This document shows, one piece after another, positions 1-11,900 of a stretch of 42,262 nucleotides of DNA (position 1 is the stretch's first letter; the number at the start of each line of letters is the position of its first letter). Position numbers and translations under genes: made by a program. The notes under the pieces were generated by a model. That model was not told where the DNA came from. It worked only from the letters and a program-made list of their open reading frames with translations, and did not search any database. The stretch is from positions 1-42,262 of the forward strand of contig SXWY01000065.1 in NCBI GenBank assembly GCA_005789825.1. The letters run 5' to 3'. Origin of the DNA: Burkholderiales bacterium (GTDB taxonomy: Bacteria > Pseudomonadota > Gammaproteobacteria > Burkholderiales > Burkholderiaceae_C).

Positions 1-100
1 GCAAGGCAATGGCGGGCGCACCCATTTGGTCCGCCCGGCCATGGCTGCAGCGGCGGCCATCCACGGACATTTTGTCGATGTGCGGCAGTTCAGTGTTTGA
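1..100 (+). CDS. leuC: LeuC C-terminal end (3-isopropylmalate dehydratase large subunit), partial
   Basis: Only the last 32 codons and the stop (TGA at 98–100) are inside the window; base 1 is the last base of a split codon. The frame reads [10 protein letters not shown], then PAMAAAAA and GHFVDVR. This matches the conserved LeuC end ([16 protein letters not shown]…GHFVDVR), which belongs to the aconitase-fold Fe-S large subunit of isopropylmalate isomerase. LeuC pairs with LeuD, whose gene follows at 597, supporting the call. The normal leuC–leuD junction is here interrupted by a hicAB-derived locus. Identification rests on a short tail but the motif is characteristic. Confidence 0.88.
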   Translation, partial: QGNGGRTHLVRPAMAAAAAIHGHFVDVRQFSV

Positions 101-111
101 TTTTTTTACAG

Positions 112-377
112 ATGACGCAATAGCAAAAAATCTTGATTGCCTTGCTATCTGGGCGACGCGATCAAAATCTGAGCTTTGCTGCTCTTGTTCAATTGCTTGA
201 AAATTTGGATTTCAGTTGCTGAATCAAAGGATCTCACCATATTTTTTCAAAAATGATGTGGATGAAATTCTCAATCTGCAACCCGTCGGCCATTTGGCAA
301 AGGCCTACCAAGTCAAACAAGTCCGAGAAGTCTTGCTGAAATACCAACTGGCTAAAGGAGTCGATAGTGATGAATAG
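112..377 (+). pseudogene. hicA: hicA toxin pseudogene (two stops and one frameshift)
   Basis: Reading ATG at 112 gives M-T-Q, an in-frame TAG (121–123), then QKILIALLSGRRDQN, SFAALVQLLENLDFSC, a TGA (220–222), and IKGSHHIFSK. The frame then shifts by one and continues NDVDEILNLQP, AKAYQVKQVREVLLKYQL to a TAG at 375–377. GSHHIF and the EILNLQP/YQVKQVR tail are hallmarks of HicA, a small dsRBD-fold mRNA interferase toxin. Both stops look like single C-to-T changes (CAG to TAG, CGA to TGA). The frameshift lies in an A5 run (249–253) where six A residues would restore the frame. The locus is therefore dead as a toxin unless the window carries sequencing errors. It starts 11 bases after the leuC stop and overlaps the start of hicB. 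Confidence 0.85.
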
Positions 378-582
378 CAAATATGAAATCATCATCTTCT
401 GGAGCAATGAAGACAATTGCTTCATCGCAGAAGTCCCCGAACTCGCAGGTTGCAAGGCCGATGGCGACAGCTACGCCAATGCACTTGCCAATGCCCAAGC
501 CATCATTGACGAGTGGATTGAAACTGCCCTCCTGCAACACAGAGTCATTCCTCAACCTAAAGGGCGTTTGCTATTTGCTTGA
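370..582 (+). CDS. hicB: HicB-family antitoxin
   Basis: A 70-residue protein beginning [12 protein letters not shown], with [10 protein letters not shown], a central helix ([19 protein letters not shown]) and the ending [10 protein letters not shown]. This is the compact HicB antitoxin fold (partial RNase H-like) without a C-terminal DNA-binding domain. Its family role is to bind and neutralise the HicA mRNA interferase. ATG at 370 is chosen because the homologous N-terminus usually begins one or two residues before SKYEI; GTG at 367 is also in frame. An AAAGGAG ribosome site at 354–360 serves either start. The frame is intact although its partner hicA upstream is broken, so it is now an orphan antitoxin that may act on HicA encoded elsewhere or simply be a remnant. 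It ends 14 bases before leuD. Confidence 0.85.
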   Translation: MNSKYEIIIFWSNEDNCFIAEVPELAGCKADGDSYANALANAQAIIDEWIETALLQHRVIPQPKGRLLFA

Positions 583-596
583 ATCGAAAATCAATC

Positions 597-1256
597 ATGC
601 AAAAATTCCATATACACAAAGGCCTGGTCGCTCCCATGGACCGCGAGAACGTCGACCCCCACGCCATCATTCCCAAACAGTTTTTAAAGTCGATCAAAAA
701 AACTGGGTTTGGTCCCAACCTGTTTGACGAATGGCGGTACCTCGATAAGGGCGAACCGGGACAAGACCCCAGCATTCGCAAACCCAACCCCGACTTTGTC
801 TTGAACCAACCGCGTTACGCGGGTGCGTCCATTTTGTTGGCGCGTAAAAATTTTGGCTGTGGCTCATCGCGCGAACACGCACCTTGGGCGCTAGACCAAT
901 ACGGTTTCAGAGCCATCATTGCGCCGAGCTTCGCCGATATCTTTTTCAACAACTGCTTCAAAAACGGTTTACTGCCCATTGTGTTGTCTGAGGCACAAGT
1001 CGGTCAATTGTTCGATGCCTGCCATGCGTTTCCCGGCTATCAACTCACGGTCGATTTAGAACGGCAAATGGTTGTGCAACCGCAAGGCGAAGAGATGGCC
1101 TTCGAAGTGCAAGCTTTTCGCAAATACTGTTTGCTCAATGGCTTAGACGACATTGGCCTCACCCTCAAACATGCTGACAAGATCCGCGCCTTTGAAACCG
1201 CTCGATTAACGGCCAAGCCTTGGCTGGCACATACTTTGAAAGACAACCCACCATGA
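597..1256 (+). CDS. leuD: 3-isopropylmalate dehydratase small subunit
   Basis: 219 residues, the usual length of the proteobacterial LeuD. It is the swivel-domain subunit that with LeuC isomerises 2-isopropylmalate to 3-isopropylmalate in cytoplasmic leucine synthesis. The start is ATG at 597 (MQKFHIHKG), because LeuD proteins begin close to this motif; a TTG at 579 would add six residues. Visible family motifs are APMDRENVD near the N-terminus, [23 protein letters not shown] around residues 85–100, and the [18 protein letters not shown] stretch. The stop overlaps the leuB start (ATGA at 1253–1256), so the two genes are translationally coupled. No lesion is seen. Confidence 0.96.
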   Translation: MQKFHIHKGLVAPMDRENVDPHAIIPKQFLKSIKKTGFGPNLFDEWRYLDKGEPGQDPSIRKPNPDFVLNQPRYAGASILLARKNFGCGSSREHAPWALDQYGFRAIIAPSFADIFFNNCFKNGLLPIVLSEAQVGQLFDACHAFPGYQLTVDLERQMVVQPQGEEMAFEVQAFRKYCLLNGLDDIGLTLKHADKIRAFETARLTAKPWLAHTLKDNPP

Positions 1257-2326
1257 AGATCGCTGTATTGCCCGGAGATGGCATTGGCACAGAAATCGTT
1301 GCCGAAGCGATCAAAGTTTTGCAGTCGCTGGACCTGCGCTTTGAGATGGAAACCGCGTTGGTCGGTGGTGCGGCCTATGACGCGCACGGCCACCCGCTGC
1401 CTGAAGCCACATTGAAACTGGCCATGCAATCGGACGCGGTGTTGTTCGGCGCGGTCGGCGATTGGAAATACGACTCGCTTGATCGCCCGTTGCGACCCGA
1501 GCAAGCCATTTTGGGTTTGCGCAAAAACATGGGATTGTTCGCCAATTTTCGCCCTGCTATTTGCTACCAAGAACTGGTGAATGCGTCTAGCCTCAAGCCC
1601 GAGTTGATCGCTGGTTTGGACATCCTCATCATCCGCGAATTGACTGGCGATATTTATTTCGGTCAACCGCGCGGCAGACGTGTCGCCCCCGATGGCGCAT
1701 TCGCTGGTGCTGAAGAAGCCTTTGATACCATGCGCTACACCCGCCCCGAGATCGAACGCATTGCGCGGGTGGCATTTGAGGCCGCACGCAAACGCCACAA
1801 GCGCGTGACCAGCGTGGACAAAGCCAATGTGCTGGAAACCTTCCAATTCTGGAAAGACATCGTGACCGAGGTGCACAAAGACTATCCGGATGTGGCGCTG
1901 GACCATATGTATGTGGACAACGCCGCCATGCAATTGGTGAAAGAACCCAAGCGGTTTGACGTGGTGGTCACGGGCAATATGTTTGGTGACATCTTGAGCG
2001 ACGAAGCTTCCATGCTGACAGGGTCCATTGGCATGTTGCCCTCAGCTTCTCTCAACGCCAGCCGTCAAGGTTTGTACGAACCCAGTCACGGCAGCGCGCC
2101 TGATATCGCGGGCAAAGGCATTGCCAATCCATTGGCCACGATTTTGAGTGCCGCCATGATGCTGCGATTTTCACTGGACCAGGAAGAGGCGGCGTTGCGC
2201 ATTGAACAAGCGGTGAAAAAAGTATTGGCACAAGGGCTGCGCACTGCAGACATCTACAGCGACGGCACCCAGCATGTCAGCACAAAAGAAATGGGCGATG
2301 CGGTGGTCAAAGCTTTGGCGGCTTGA
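1253..2326 (+). CDS. leuB: 3-isopropylmalate dehydrogenase
   Basis: 357 residues, starting [15 protein letters not shown], the nucleotide-binding opening of the isocitrate/isopropylmalate dehydrogenase family. The enzyme oxidatively decarboxylates 3-isopropylmalate with NAD+ to give 2-oxoisocaproate. Other family features are [22 protein letters not shown], the [13 protein letters not shown] loop, SVDKANVL, and [18 protein letters not shown] with the metal-binding aspartates. The [21 protein letters not shown] nucleotide loop is near the C-terminus. The start overlaps leuD by four bases. In many Burkholderiales leuB is followed by asd; here a convergent adhesin operon lies 32 bases beyond the stop. 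Confidence 0.97.
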   Translation: MKIAVLPGDGIGTEIVAEAIKVLQSLDLRFEMETALVGGAAYDAHGHPLPEATLKLAMQSDAVLFGAVGDWKYDSLDRPLRPEQAILGLRKNMGLFANFRPAICYQELVNASSLKPELIAGLDILIIRELTGDIYFGQPRGRRVAPDGAFAGAEEAFDTMRYTRPEIERIARVAFEAARKRHKRVTSVDKANVLETFQFWKDIVTEVHKDYPDVALDHMYVDNAAMQLVKEPKRFDVVVTGNMFGDILSDEASMLTGSIGMLPSASLNASRQGLYEPSHGSAPDIAGKGIANPLATILSAAMMLRFSLDQEEAALRIEQAVKKVLAQGLRTADIYSDGTQHVSTKEMGDAVVKALAA

Positions 2327-2358
2327 CCCCCCCCGCTGGCGCCTCTTTTTCACCCGTT
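2327..2358. other. Convergent intergenic gap with C8 tract
   Basis: Only 32 bases separate the leuB stop (TGA 2324–2326) from the stop of the giant adhesin gene on the other strand (TAA, complement of 2359–2361). The gap opens with eight C residues (2327–2334) and contains a T5 run (2346–2350). A four-base GGCG/CGCC pairing before the T run is too weak to call as a terminator, so transcription termination for both converging units is unexplained here. Confidence 0.6.
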
Positions 2359-2900
2359 TTATTGCACCACCAAGCGCCCTTCCTCTAGCATTTTTTGCAG
2401 CAATGCACTGGTGGTTTCACCGCCATACAAACGTGTTTGATCCACCTGATTCTGATTGAAATTTCCATCACCTACCGAATGGATCAAATCGGTCATGGTG
2501 AACAGTTTTGAAAAATTGCTGTTACCGGTTTGATCCACCGAGCAAACCATTTGCAAATTGTTGTCCAGCTTGGTCCATTCCAATTTCACATAGCTTGAAA
2601 GTGTGCTGGCATCGTTGACAGCGCCTTTGCCCAGTTGGCTGACCAGACGGCTGTCAAACAATTGGTAAAGGCTGATGGTGTCGGCTTGCACCCCACCGTT
2701 CTTGCCAAAATTAAAGTCTTTGATCACGTCGCCGGTTATTCCGCCAATGTCGCCACTGTCTTTGGCAAACACAAACGTGTCGCTGCCGTCTCCACCGATC
2801 AAGGTGTCGCTGTCCAAACCACCGATCAAGGTGTCCGCACCCAAGCCGCCTGTCAACACATCCTCGCCTGCGCCACCAGCCATCATCACACCAGCTTTTT
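2359..2900 (-). other. RTX nonapeptides and C-terminal T1SS secretion domain of the giant adhesin
   Basis: The last ~180 residues contain GGAGEDVLTGG, GLGADTLIGG and GGDGSDTFVFA calcium-binding repeats, then DVIKDFNFGKNG and a beta-rich tail ending in a helical EEGRLVVQ. This is the standard end of VCA0849/LapA-type T1SS substrates. It indicates export C-terminus first through an ABC–HlyD–TolC channel. Confidence 0.85.
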
Positions 2901-5900
2901 GCACAGCCAAGGACAATGAATTGGCGTTCAAAATTTTGTAGTTGTCATAGTCTTGGTTAGGCAAGTCTGAGCCGATCATCCAGGTGTAGGAAGGAATGGG
3001 ACGACCTTGCGTATCTTGCAATTGGTTACCCGTGTATTGAATCAACAAAGGCCCATTGACCGAGTCGGTTGACTGAAACCGCAAAGAACGTTGCAAATCG
3101 TTGAACGACACCGTGGTCGGGTTGGTCGATCCGAGACCACCAAATGACAGGCTGTAGGGGCCCAAGCCTGTGACTGAAAAATCGCCTATTTGCAGGTTGG
3201 CGCCCACATCGATTTTGAGTGAATGGTCGAAGTTCAAATCCAAAATTTTGTTGTTGTTGCTCAAATCAAAGCTGTACAAACTGGTCAACCTGTCACCGCC
3301 TTGGGTGTAGAGCGTGACAGCTTTGGCATTGACATTGGGAGCGTAATAACCGTCATACCAACTGTCCGTCGCCTGCTGGTAGAAATGGCCTTGCAAACGA
3401 CTGCCCAAGTTTTGCGTTAACAACAAATCCTGGTTGTCCATTTTGATTTTCAATGAACGTGTGTCTGATAACTGCCAGATATCCAAATCATTCAGCGACA
3501 AGGTTTGTGCGGCACTGTTGGAAGACAAGTCGATGGTTTCAAAGCCTGCAAGCTTGTGGTAGCCGTTGGTATTGACACGCGAATTGGCTTCGGCTTGGCT
3601 GGAATCACCACGTGCATTGCTGACATAGTCAGACAAATAAATCACCGACTTGGTGCTGAAAGCCGTGTCTAACTTCAAGGTGTCTTCGCCTCGACCACCG
3701 TCCAAATACCTGAAGTTCAAATCTTTCAAAATGAGGGTGTCATTGGCATTGCCTGTGGTGACATAGTCTGCACCCGCCACCGTCACTGTCTCTGCGCCAT
3801 TGCCCGCGTTGGCGTCTTGGTTCAATAGCAGCACGTCATCCAACAAATTCATTTTGTCGTCGCTGCTCGACAAGTTGTAACTGCTTCCTTGGGTGGAAGG
3901 TTTGACAAAATACCCAACCGTACCAAATTTCACAGCTTGGTAAGTATTGATTTCTTGCAGGGCTGCTCCCTTGATGGCTTTGGCCGCCCAAACAATGTCG
4001 CCAATCATGCCGCGCCAGAGGTTGGTGACATTTTTTTCAATGTCGGCCAAGCTGTTCGGTGACGTTTGCGTTTGGTTCATGGCCCCGATCAAAAATTGGG
4101 TGGCCATGATGGCTTTGTACTGGTCGTTTTCACTCGGGTATGTCTGGTTACCTGCAGGTTTGCCACCGCCCAGCACGATTTTGTAATCGGTCACACGGTG
4201 ACCAATCAATGCTGAGTTACTGAAGAAAGACACATCACCCGTCGGACCATTGGCATAAGGGCTGGCATCGTACACATGCGACAACAACAACTGGGTGCCC
4301 AAGGTACCAGAGCGTACAGGCTGAACCATGCCGTTGCCGAATTGCGTCCTGAATGGATTAAAGCCCAAATCTGCAACCACACCAGGTTTTAAAAACGGCA
4401 TATCCCAACTGTATGCAACAGGGTTGTTGTTGTCCAAAATGGCTTGCCATTGTGTCAGGCCATCCCTGTTTTGTCCTTGGTATGCATCCAGCGTGTCTTG
4501 TCCCCAATAAGCCAGTCCTACATTGCCCGTGGACAACTTGAAGTCGCCGCCATTGAAGCCATTGGCGTAGTTGCTGCCGTTGGCGCCGATCGAAGTGAGA
4601 AAGCCATTTTGATTCGCGTCTTTTCTGCCATTGGCAATCACGGTGTAGGAGATTTTGTTGGGCACCACATCCGCCACGTCCTTGCTGTAGTTGGCGAATA
4701 GGTTTTGCGGATCGTTGAAATACATGAACGAACCTTTTTTGATGCCAGTTGCATCTTGCTGAGTGACCACCCATCTTTTACTGACTGCATCGTAGGTATA
4801 GTCAGGGCCGTTGAAAAATAACTGGTTATGTCCGTTGACCGCATTGCGCACCAGCATCGGGGCCTTCATATTCGACGACGTGAAAGTGGTGGCCACACTG
4901 CCACCCACAGAAGCCTGCCAAGACATCACGTTGGTACCCGTCTCTTGCACGATATTGTCGGTGTCGAACCAAATGATTTTTCCAGTGGCAGACCAATGGT
5001 CTGCAGTGGTGGATACGCTCACATTGCGCATGTCAGAAGTGACCACGCCGCCCGTACCGCGTTGAATCGTGGCGGTCAAGTTGCGCATACCGTCACCGCC
5101 CCATTGGTCGGCAGAAACCGCCACAGACACGCTGTTCGTTTGCAAATCGGCAGCAGACACCGTGACTGTGCCGACCAAATTGCTGTTGGCGGTTCCATCC
5201 ATGTAGAGCTTCACCACATCCCCGACTTTGGCACCTGTCAATTTGACCGATACGTTCACGGGTGCAGCTGCGTCAGTGGCCGATATGACGTTGTCTTTGG
5301 ACACCACATCAATCAACAATGTGCCTGGCTGGCTGTACAAGTCTGCCTGTGTGAGAACGGTAAATGAAGTTGACACATTGCCCGCGTTGTCCACCAACCC
5401 TGAGAGTTCAAAACTGCTACCCGGCGTCCAAGTTGGGTTGTCCCCTAGTGTGATTTCCCACACATTGCTTTTGAGCATTTGCTTGGCAATTTCCAAGGCT
5501 TCAACCTGACCTTTGTTGGTGGTGAGCGATGTGTTGTCCTGCAAGCCAGAGGTGTAAACACCGCCTATGGCTTTTAGGGTGGCATTATTGCCAAACACTT
5601 TCTGTAAGTCACCATTCACCGTTAAGGAGGGCAAATCTGTCTCGGATAAATTCACGGCTTCTGCAAAACTCAACACCAATTTGTCACCCTGCGACACCCG
5701 ACCATTGTTGTCAGTGTCTGTCACCTTGATTTGTTTCATATCGGTGTCGACCTGGGTGTCTACCGTGAACGCATGGGGTACGCTGTAATAACCGTAGGAT
5801 TCCGTGGAAGGGTTATAAATTTGTGCCGTCAAGGTGTAAATACCATCCCGGTTGATTTTGATCAGATCGGTTTGCTTTTTACCCAGAGTGACGTTCAAGT

Positions 5901-8900
5901 TAGGCTGGTTAATGAGCCAATTGGTATTGGTGAAATTGGCAAAATCTGCCAATGGCTTGTCTGTGAGTGCAAGCACTTTTTGTCCGTTCAGATAGATCGT
6001 GTATTTGTTGTCCAACGCAGGCTTGAATGCCAGCCTGTCATCTACCATGTACATCTTGAAACTGGTCGAGGCCTGCAGTTCGTTGGCATTGATCATGTTG
6101 TCAACAAACTTGGTGGAATCCATGTTGATGGTGATGGGGATCAAAAAACTGGGTGGTATCAAGGTCAAATCAGCGCTTGGCAAATTTTTGGCCACGTTGA
6201 TCAAACTGGTGCGAGACAAAACAATAGGTGACGCCGAAGACAAACTGTGGTCTGCACCGAGATAAATACGAAATGTTTTGGCGTAATAGTCGCCATTGAC
6301 TTTCACACTGTCGACGGCTTCGATTCTGAAGTTTTTTCCCCACTTACCAGACGCCAAGCCTTTGGATTTCAGATCGGCAATCAAATCTCGAACCAACACT
6401 GCATCTGTCAGTGACAATTCCAAGCCATCGTTGTTCGCGCCGTCTCCGTTGGCATCGAATTTCACCCAATCGCCCGACAGCGCAGGTACCGAGCGGACCA
6501 CCTGAAATTCCATTTTGCTGGGCTGAGACACCTGATCAGATTTGCTGGTCCGGGCCTCGAAATATGCACTGAAATTCTCGGGTTGATCAAGGGCTAATTC
6601 AGCCAATTCAGCCGTGGTGAATGACACAAACCAGTCGCCCTTGGCATCAGACACCACGGTTTTTTCTGTGCCAATTTGCACCAAAGTATTTCCACGGGTG
6701 ACAAACATTTTCACCGACACGGTTGCATTGGGTACGGTCACACCTGCGAGTTTTTGCGGGGCTGTCAATTCAGCAATGTTCACAATGTTGTCGCCCGTGA
6801 AACTTTGCAGCACCGGCGGGCTCAACGCCAAGGACACATTGAAACTGTCTACCACCTTGCCAGACACATTGCCTGCTTTGTCGGTTTGAAAAACCTCGTA
6901 ATACACCACCGCTTCGGTGCGGCCATTGCCCACCAAATAAATGAAATCGTTGGGGGTCAATAGTTGGTCAAAGCTGCCATCGGTGGTGTTGTAGGGCACA
7001 TGGGTTTTGGTGATTTTGTTGCCATACTGGCTTCGGAAAACAATGGTCAGGTTGGTGGAGTTCGGTAGTACCTGGCTTTGATTCGGATCAGGATCTACCA
7101 ACAATTCAACACCACGCCCCTTGAAATGCTGATTGGATTGGGCTGTGGTCGGCGTGACTCCACCCACCACCGTGCTTGAGTCGGTATCGACCACAGGGGT
7201 TTTGACAAGCGTGTCTAAATGCACCCTAGAACGTTTGACCGATGAGACATTGTTTCCTTGGTCGATGATTTTGATTTCGAAATCGATTTCCTGAACCGGT
7301 TGGCCGCTGGTTTGCTGCAAAGCGCTGGTGGTCAACGTGACCAGTTTGTACCCTGCTGATATGTCAGCACTGGTGATGACCAATCCAGTCAATGAAAAGT
7401 CAGGGTTGGTATTGGCAGGGCGTTGCGGTTGTTTGTAGGCGTATTTCCAAAACTGCAGATCTATTTTGTCGTTTTCTTTCGGAGAATTCAGATTGTCAAA
7501 GGAGATTTTCAATTCCAGTCGGCTGGTTTCATTGGCGTTGAGCCAAGTGTCTGCCTCGCCTGAAATTTCAATGCGGGAGGGTGGATTTGGAATGTTTGTG
7601 TCGATGAAATACGACTGAATGGTGATGTCACTGTCATTGCCGCGCTGATCGGTTTGCCAGACATGCAATTCAAATGGACCATATGAGACGGTTTCGCGCA
7701 AGAAATCAGCTATTTTTTCTTTGGGTATGGACCAGGTGCCATCTGGATTGACATTCACCGTGGTCAAAGGATAGCCCAAGGTGTCTTCCAATTTTTTGTA
7801 TTTGAACATGGCCGTGAGCGTGGTACCAGCTTCATAGCCTGCGCCGGTGATATCCGTCAATTGCGAATACTCTGTGGCACTGATCAAGTTGTCTGACATC
7901 CACGTGTTCAAAGTCAACACGCCTGGCTTGATGGTGTCAACTTTCACATCCAGGGAGGCTTGCGGTGAAAGATTTCCAGCGATGTCTTGCAGTTTGACCG
8001 TCAGGCGGATAGTTTCATCCAGGCCAGACAACCAACTTTTGTCCAGGGCAATGTCCACCCAACCATTGGAAATATCTTCAGCAGTGATCAGGTAAGGCAA
8101 TAAATCGGTGCCTTTCCAAGTCACGAGCAAACTGGCGCCCAACTCTGCCACCGGAAAGTCGGACAAACTGATGCGCACGGTGGTGTTGAGGGATTCTTTT
8201 TCGATGAGGAATTCGCCGCCCGACGAATTCGGGTGCGTGCTGTTGACGGTTTGAATCGCAGGTGTGTACGTGGGAGCCTGGGTGTCGACAATGACGTTGT
8301 GCGGTTCATTGCCAACGGGCAAGGTGTTGGCACGAGGATTGCCATACAAATCTGTGACCACGACCTGGTTCCAATCCACCTGCTTGAACGCCAGGCTGGT
8401 ACCGTTCGATTGAACGTTGTTGTCTACCGTGTACTGAAACACCATTTGTTTGGTTTCTATGCTTGGGTTGCTGTTGATGAAAATAGCTTCCCGATCGAGT
8501 CCATCGCTGAATCCCTGCAGCACTATTTTGGGGCTGCCGCGGGAGGTGTCTACTTTGATGAATTCCGAAAAATTCAACACGACTTTCACCACATCACCGG
8601 CTTTGGCATTGCCATTGATGCCATTGGCGCTGATCTCTATCGACTGACACACCGGTCCGTTGGTGTCTATGGTGAAGTAGTCTTGTCCGTTTTGGAATGC
8701 CAATGCTTTTGGCAGCGATTCATTTTCCAGATTGCCGTCGGCGTCCCTTACCCGGGTGCTGACAAACAGCTTGTATTGGCCATCGCCCAAGCGGGTCAGC
8801 TCATTTCTGCCTATGCTCTTAGACCATGTGCTGATATTGGCGGGCACATCGATATCCCAGGTCAGCGCCATCCCATTGACTTTTTGCAATACCAAACGTG

Positions 8901-11900
8901 TTTGGCTGTTGGAAACTGAGGTGGTGCCCTCAACCGTGATGACTGAATTGGCAGTCAAGTCAGATTGGCTCAATACCGCATCCGCTTGAGCGTTTGAAAA
9001 ATCCAGGCCACTGACGCTGAGAATGACAGGGGCTGACAAGGGCTGTGATTCAAATGCAAACACTTTTTCTGACTCAACCGAATCATTACCCGCCAAGTCG
9101 GTTTGGTAGACGTTGACGCGTACCTTGCCACCGGTTTTGCCGGGGGTTAGGGCCAAGAAATCATCAAAGTCTTGTTTGCTCAGCGTGTCACGCCATGTAT
9201 CGTCGTTGATATCGGCGGTTTTTTTGTCGCTGGTGAACACCAGATTGTCTGAGTCGTCCAACCATTCATAGTAAACGGTGACAGTGGCATTTTTCTCTAC
9301 TTGCCCGGTGATGGTTTTGCCCTCTTCATATTTGGAGTAAGTCAGTTTGCTGATGTTGTCTATCGCAGGAGAGGGCGGTGGCGTGAGGTCTATGCGAAAA
9401 CTGAACTCGTAAGGTGCAGACGGATTGCCGTTGGTATCGCGCTGGATGATGCTGACAAACACCACCCCTTCACCTAACTGCAATGCCAAAGCCTGGTCTA
9501 AGCCTTGTGACACAGACCACTGCCCATCGGATGTTTGAATCACCCCGTTGTTTTTCCAGTACCGAATCGGCGGCGTTTTATAGCCAGAACTGCCCACCAT
9601 GGTGATTTCAATTTCTGCGTTCTCCTCGCAGCCGCCACGAAATGTCCACCCAGATTGGGCAGTTTTCAAATTCAACCAGTCACCGAAATTGGAAGACACA
9701 TCCGTCACAGGCAGCGGAACCGCGTCCACATTCAAGCCTGTGCTTACTTGAAACACATGTCCGTAGTTTTGGGCGCTGTCAAAAAATTGGGCGGTGATGG
9801 TCAGTTTGTTATTGCCACTGTAGTCGCCCATTTCAGCGATCAGCGATGAAGGCACTCTGACCGACATATAACCCTTGCCAATGTCTGCATTGGACAAGGC
9901 TTGCTCTACCGTGTTGTCCACACCGACAGGCGGCACCCCCCCCCATGTCAGCTTCACAAAATCACCGACTTTGGCATTGGCGGGCAAGGCCACCCGCACA
10001 TTGACATCTTTGGCCGCCTCGGTGATCAGCGAGTTGTCATACCGGTCTGCATCTGCAGAATTTGCTCGGGGTCGGATGACGCCCCCCGCCACCTCCGATA
10101 CCGCATTGGCCAAGTTGGCTGCGTCAGTGTTCGCAGACGGTATGGCATTGGGCTCTACACGATCGATGGCAAACACCGATTTGGTGGACACAGAAGTTCT
10201 GCCGTCCACCGTGTAGGTGGCAAACACAAAGTATTGACCATCAGCCCATTTGCGCAGCAAATCTTCAGACAAACGGGTGGTCCACTTGCCGTTGGGCTGC
10301 ACATTGATGTCATTGATGGTTTTGATGGAATTGCTCGCGTCTTGCGAACTCGTGAACACCAAACTCACCAAACCCTGGGTCTGCAGGGACTGACCACTGA
10401 TTTCCAAGCCACCGATCCATTCATCTTTGTTGATGAAGCCATCCGAGCTGATGGTGTCAATACTGGGTGCAGGCGGCGGCGGTGTCACCACCAGATCACT
10501 GATCAATACCAAGGGCTGTGAACTGTTGCCCGATTTGTCAGTGTAGACCACAGCCACCGTCAAATCTGTTTGATCACCCGCTTTGGCAATCACATCCAGC
10601 GGAACTTTCACCACCAGATAGTTCTTGCCTACGGGTATGTCCGCTGAGGTCAAGAGTTTGGTGTAGAGCTGGTCTCCCCATCGAATGGTCAGACTGTCGC
10701 CACTGCTGAGTACAAAATTTCCCCCAACTTTGGCCAAGGGTACAGCAATGTCAACCCCATTTTTGGCATCGGTGTCTGACACAGTGCCATCTGCTGCAAC
10801 GCTGAAAACGTTGCCTGAAACCACGGTGTTGAAATTTTTGGCATCGGCTTGTTCGCTGATACTGGGCAAAGCAGGTGCCAACATGTCCACTTCAAACGAC
10901 TTGCTGATGGCCACCGAGACACGGTTGGAATTGTTGTCCTTTTGAACCAGCGTCAAAAACACCTTGCCAGAACCATCGGTCAGGTTTTGCAACTCATCCT
11001 GTGTCAGCGTGACAGACCATGAACCGTCCGTGTTGTTCACCACAGCTTCTTTAGACGGTATGGTCAGGTTGTTGCTGCCTCTGAAACTGACGGACACCGT
11101 GGAATATTTTTCACCATCGCCCTTGATCGTCAAGGTTTGGTTGGGTGTTGACAAAATGTCGGTCAAGCTGACACTGCCATCCTCGCCCACTTCGTCCAGG
11201 CGCGGGCTGGGGTAATTGCTGTCGACCAGCAGATTGAGTTGTTTGATGACGGTGGATTGCTCAGCGCGTGTGGCCCAGTAACGCAAAGTGTTTTGGCCTT
11301 GCAAATTAGCCATTTGGGAAGGTGTCAATGCCCATTGCCACTGTCCGTTGGCATTCACGTTCACGGTCGGCAAATTGATGACCGAACCGTCTGCTTTGAT
11401 AAATTGAAAATTCAATTCACTGTTGGCTGGCCCGGTGCCGTTGATGACGTAGGTGCTGACTTGTTCTGCCAGTGAAATCGTCGGAGATTGACCCCAAGTA
11501 GAAATCACAATCGGCTCTTGGATGTCACTTGAACGCAGCGTGAAATTTCCCGTTTGCGACGAAAGGTTACCCGCCAGATCGGTTTGTTGGATATGAACCG
11601 TGACCAGACCGTCGCTGTAGGGTGCCAGTCCCGTCTTGTTCAGTGCATACACCCAAGTGCTGCCATTGGCCTTGAACCCAGGCAACGCCAGGTCTGCTAC
11701 ACCGTTTTGTTTCAGCGTGATTTGGATCCAAGAGCCAGCTTCGGCGTTTCCACTGAGGGTCACGCCTTGGTCTTTTTCGACATCGTTGACCAGATTGTCT
11801 GCCGTGACCGGATCGAGCGATAAATCGTCGGACGATAAGTCTATGGTGAAGAACGTGTTTTTAGAAATGGGTGACACGTTACCTGCCAAATCTTCTTGAC

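Noticed and set aside
2300-2352. Intrinsic terminator after leuB
   Set aside because: The T5 run is preceded only by a four-base GGCG/CGCC pairing with a ~20-base loop, too weak to call.
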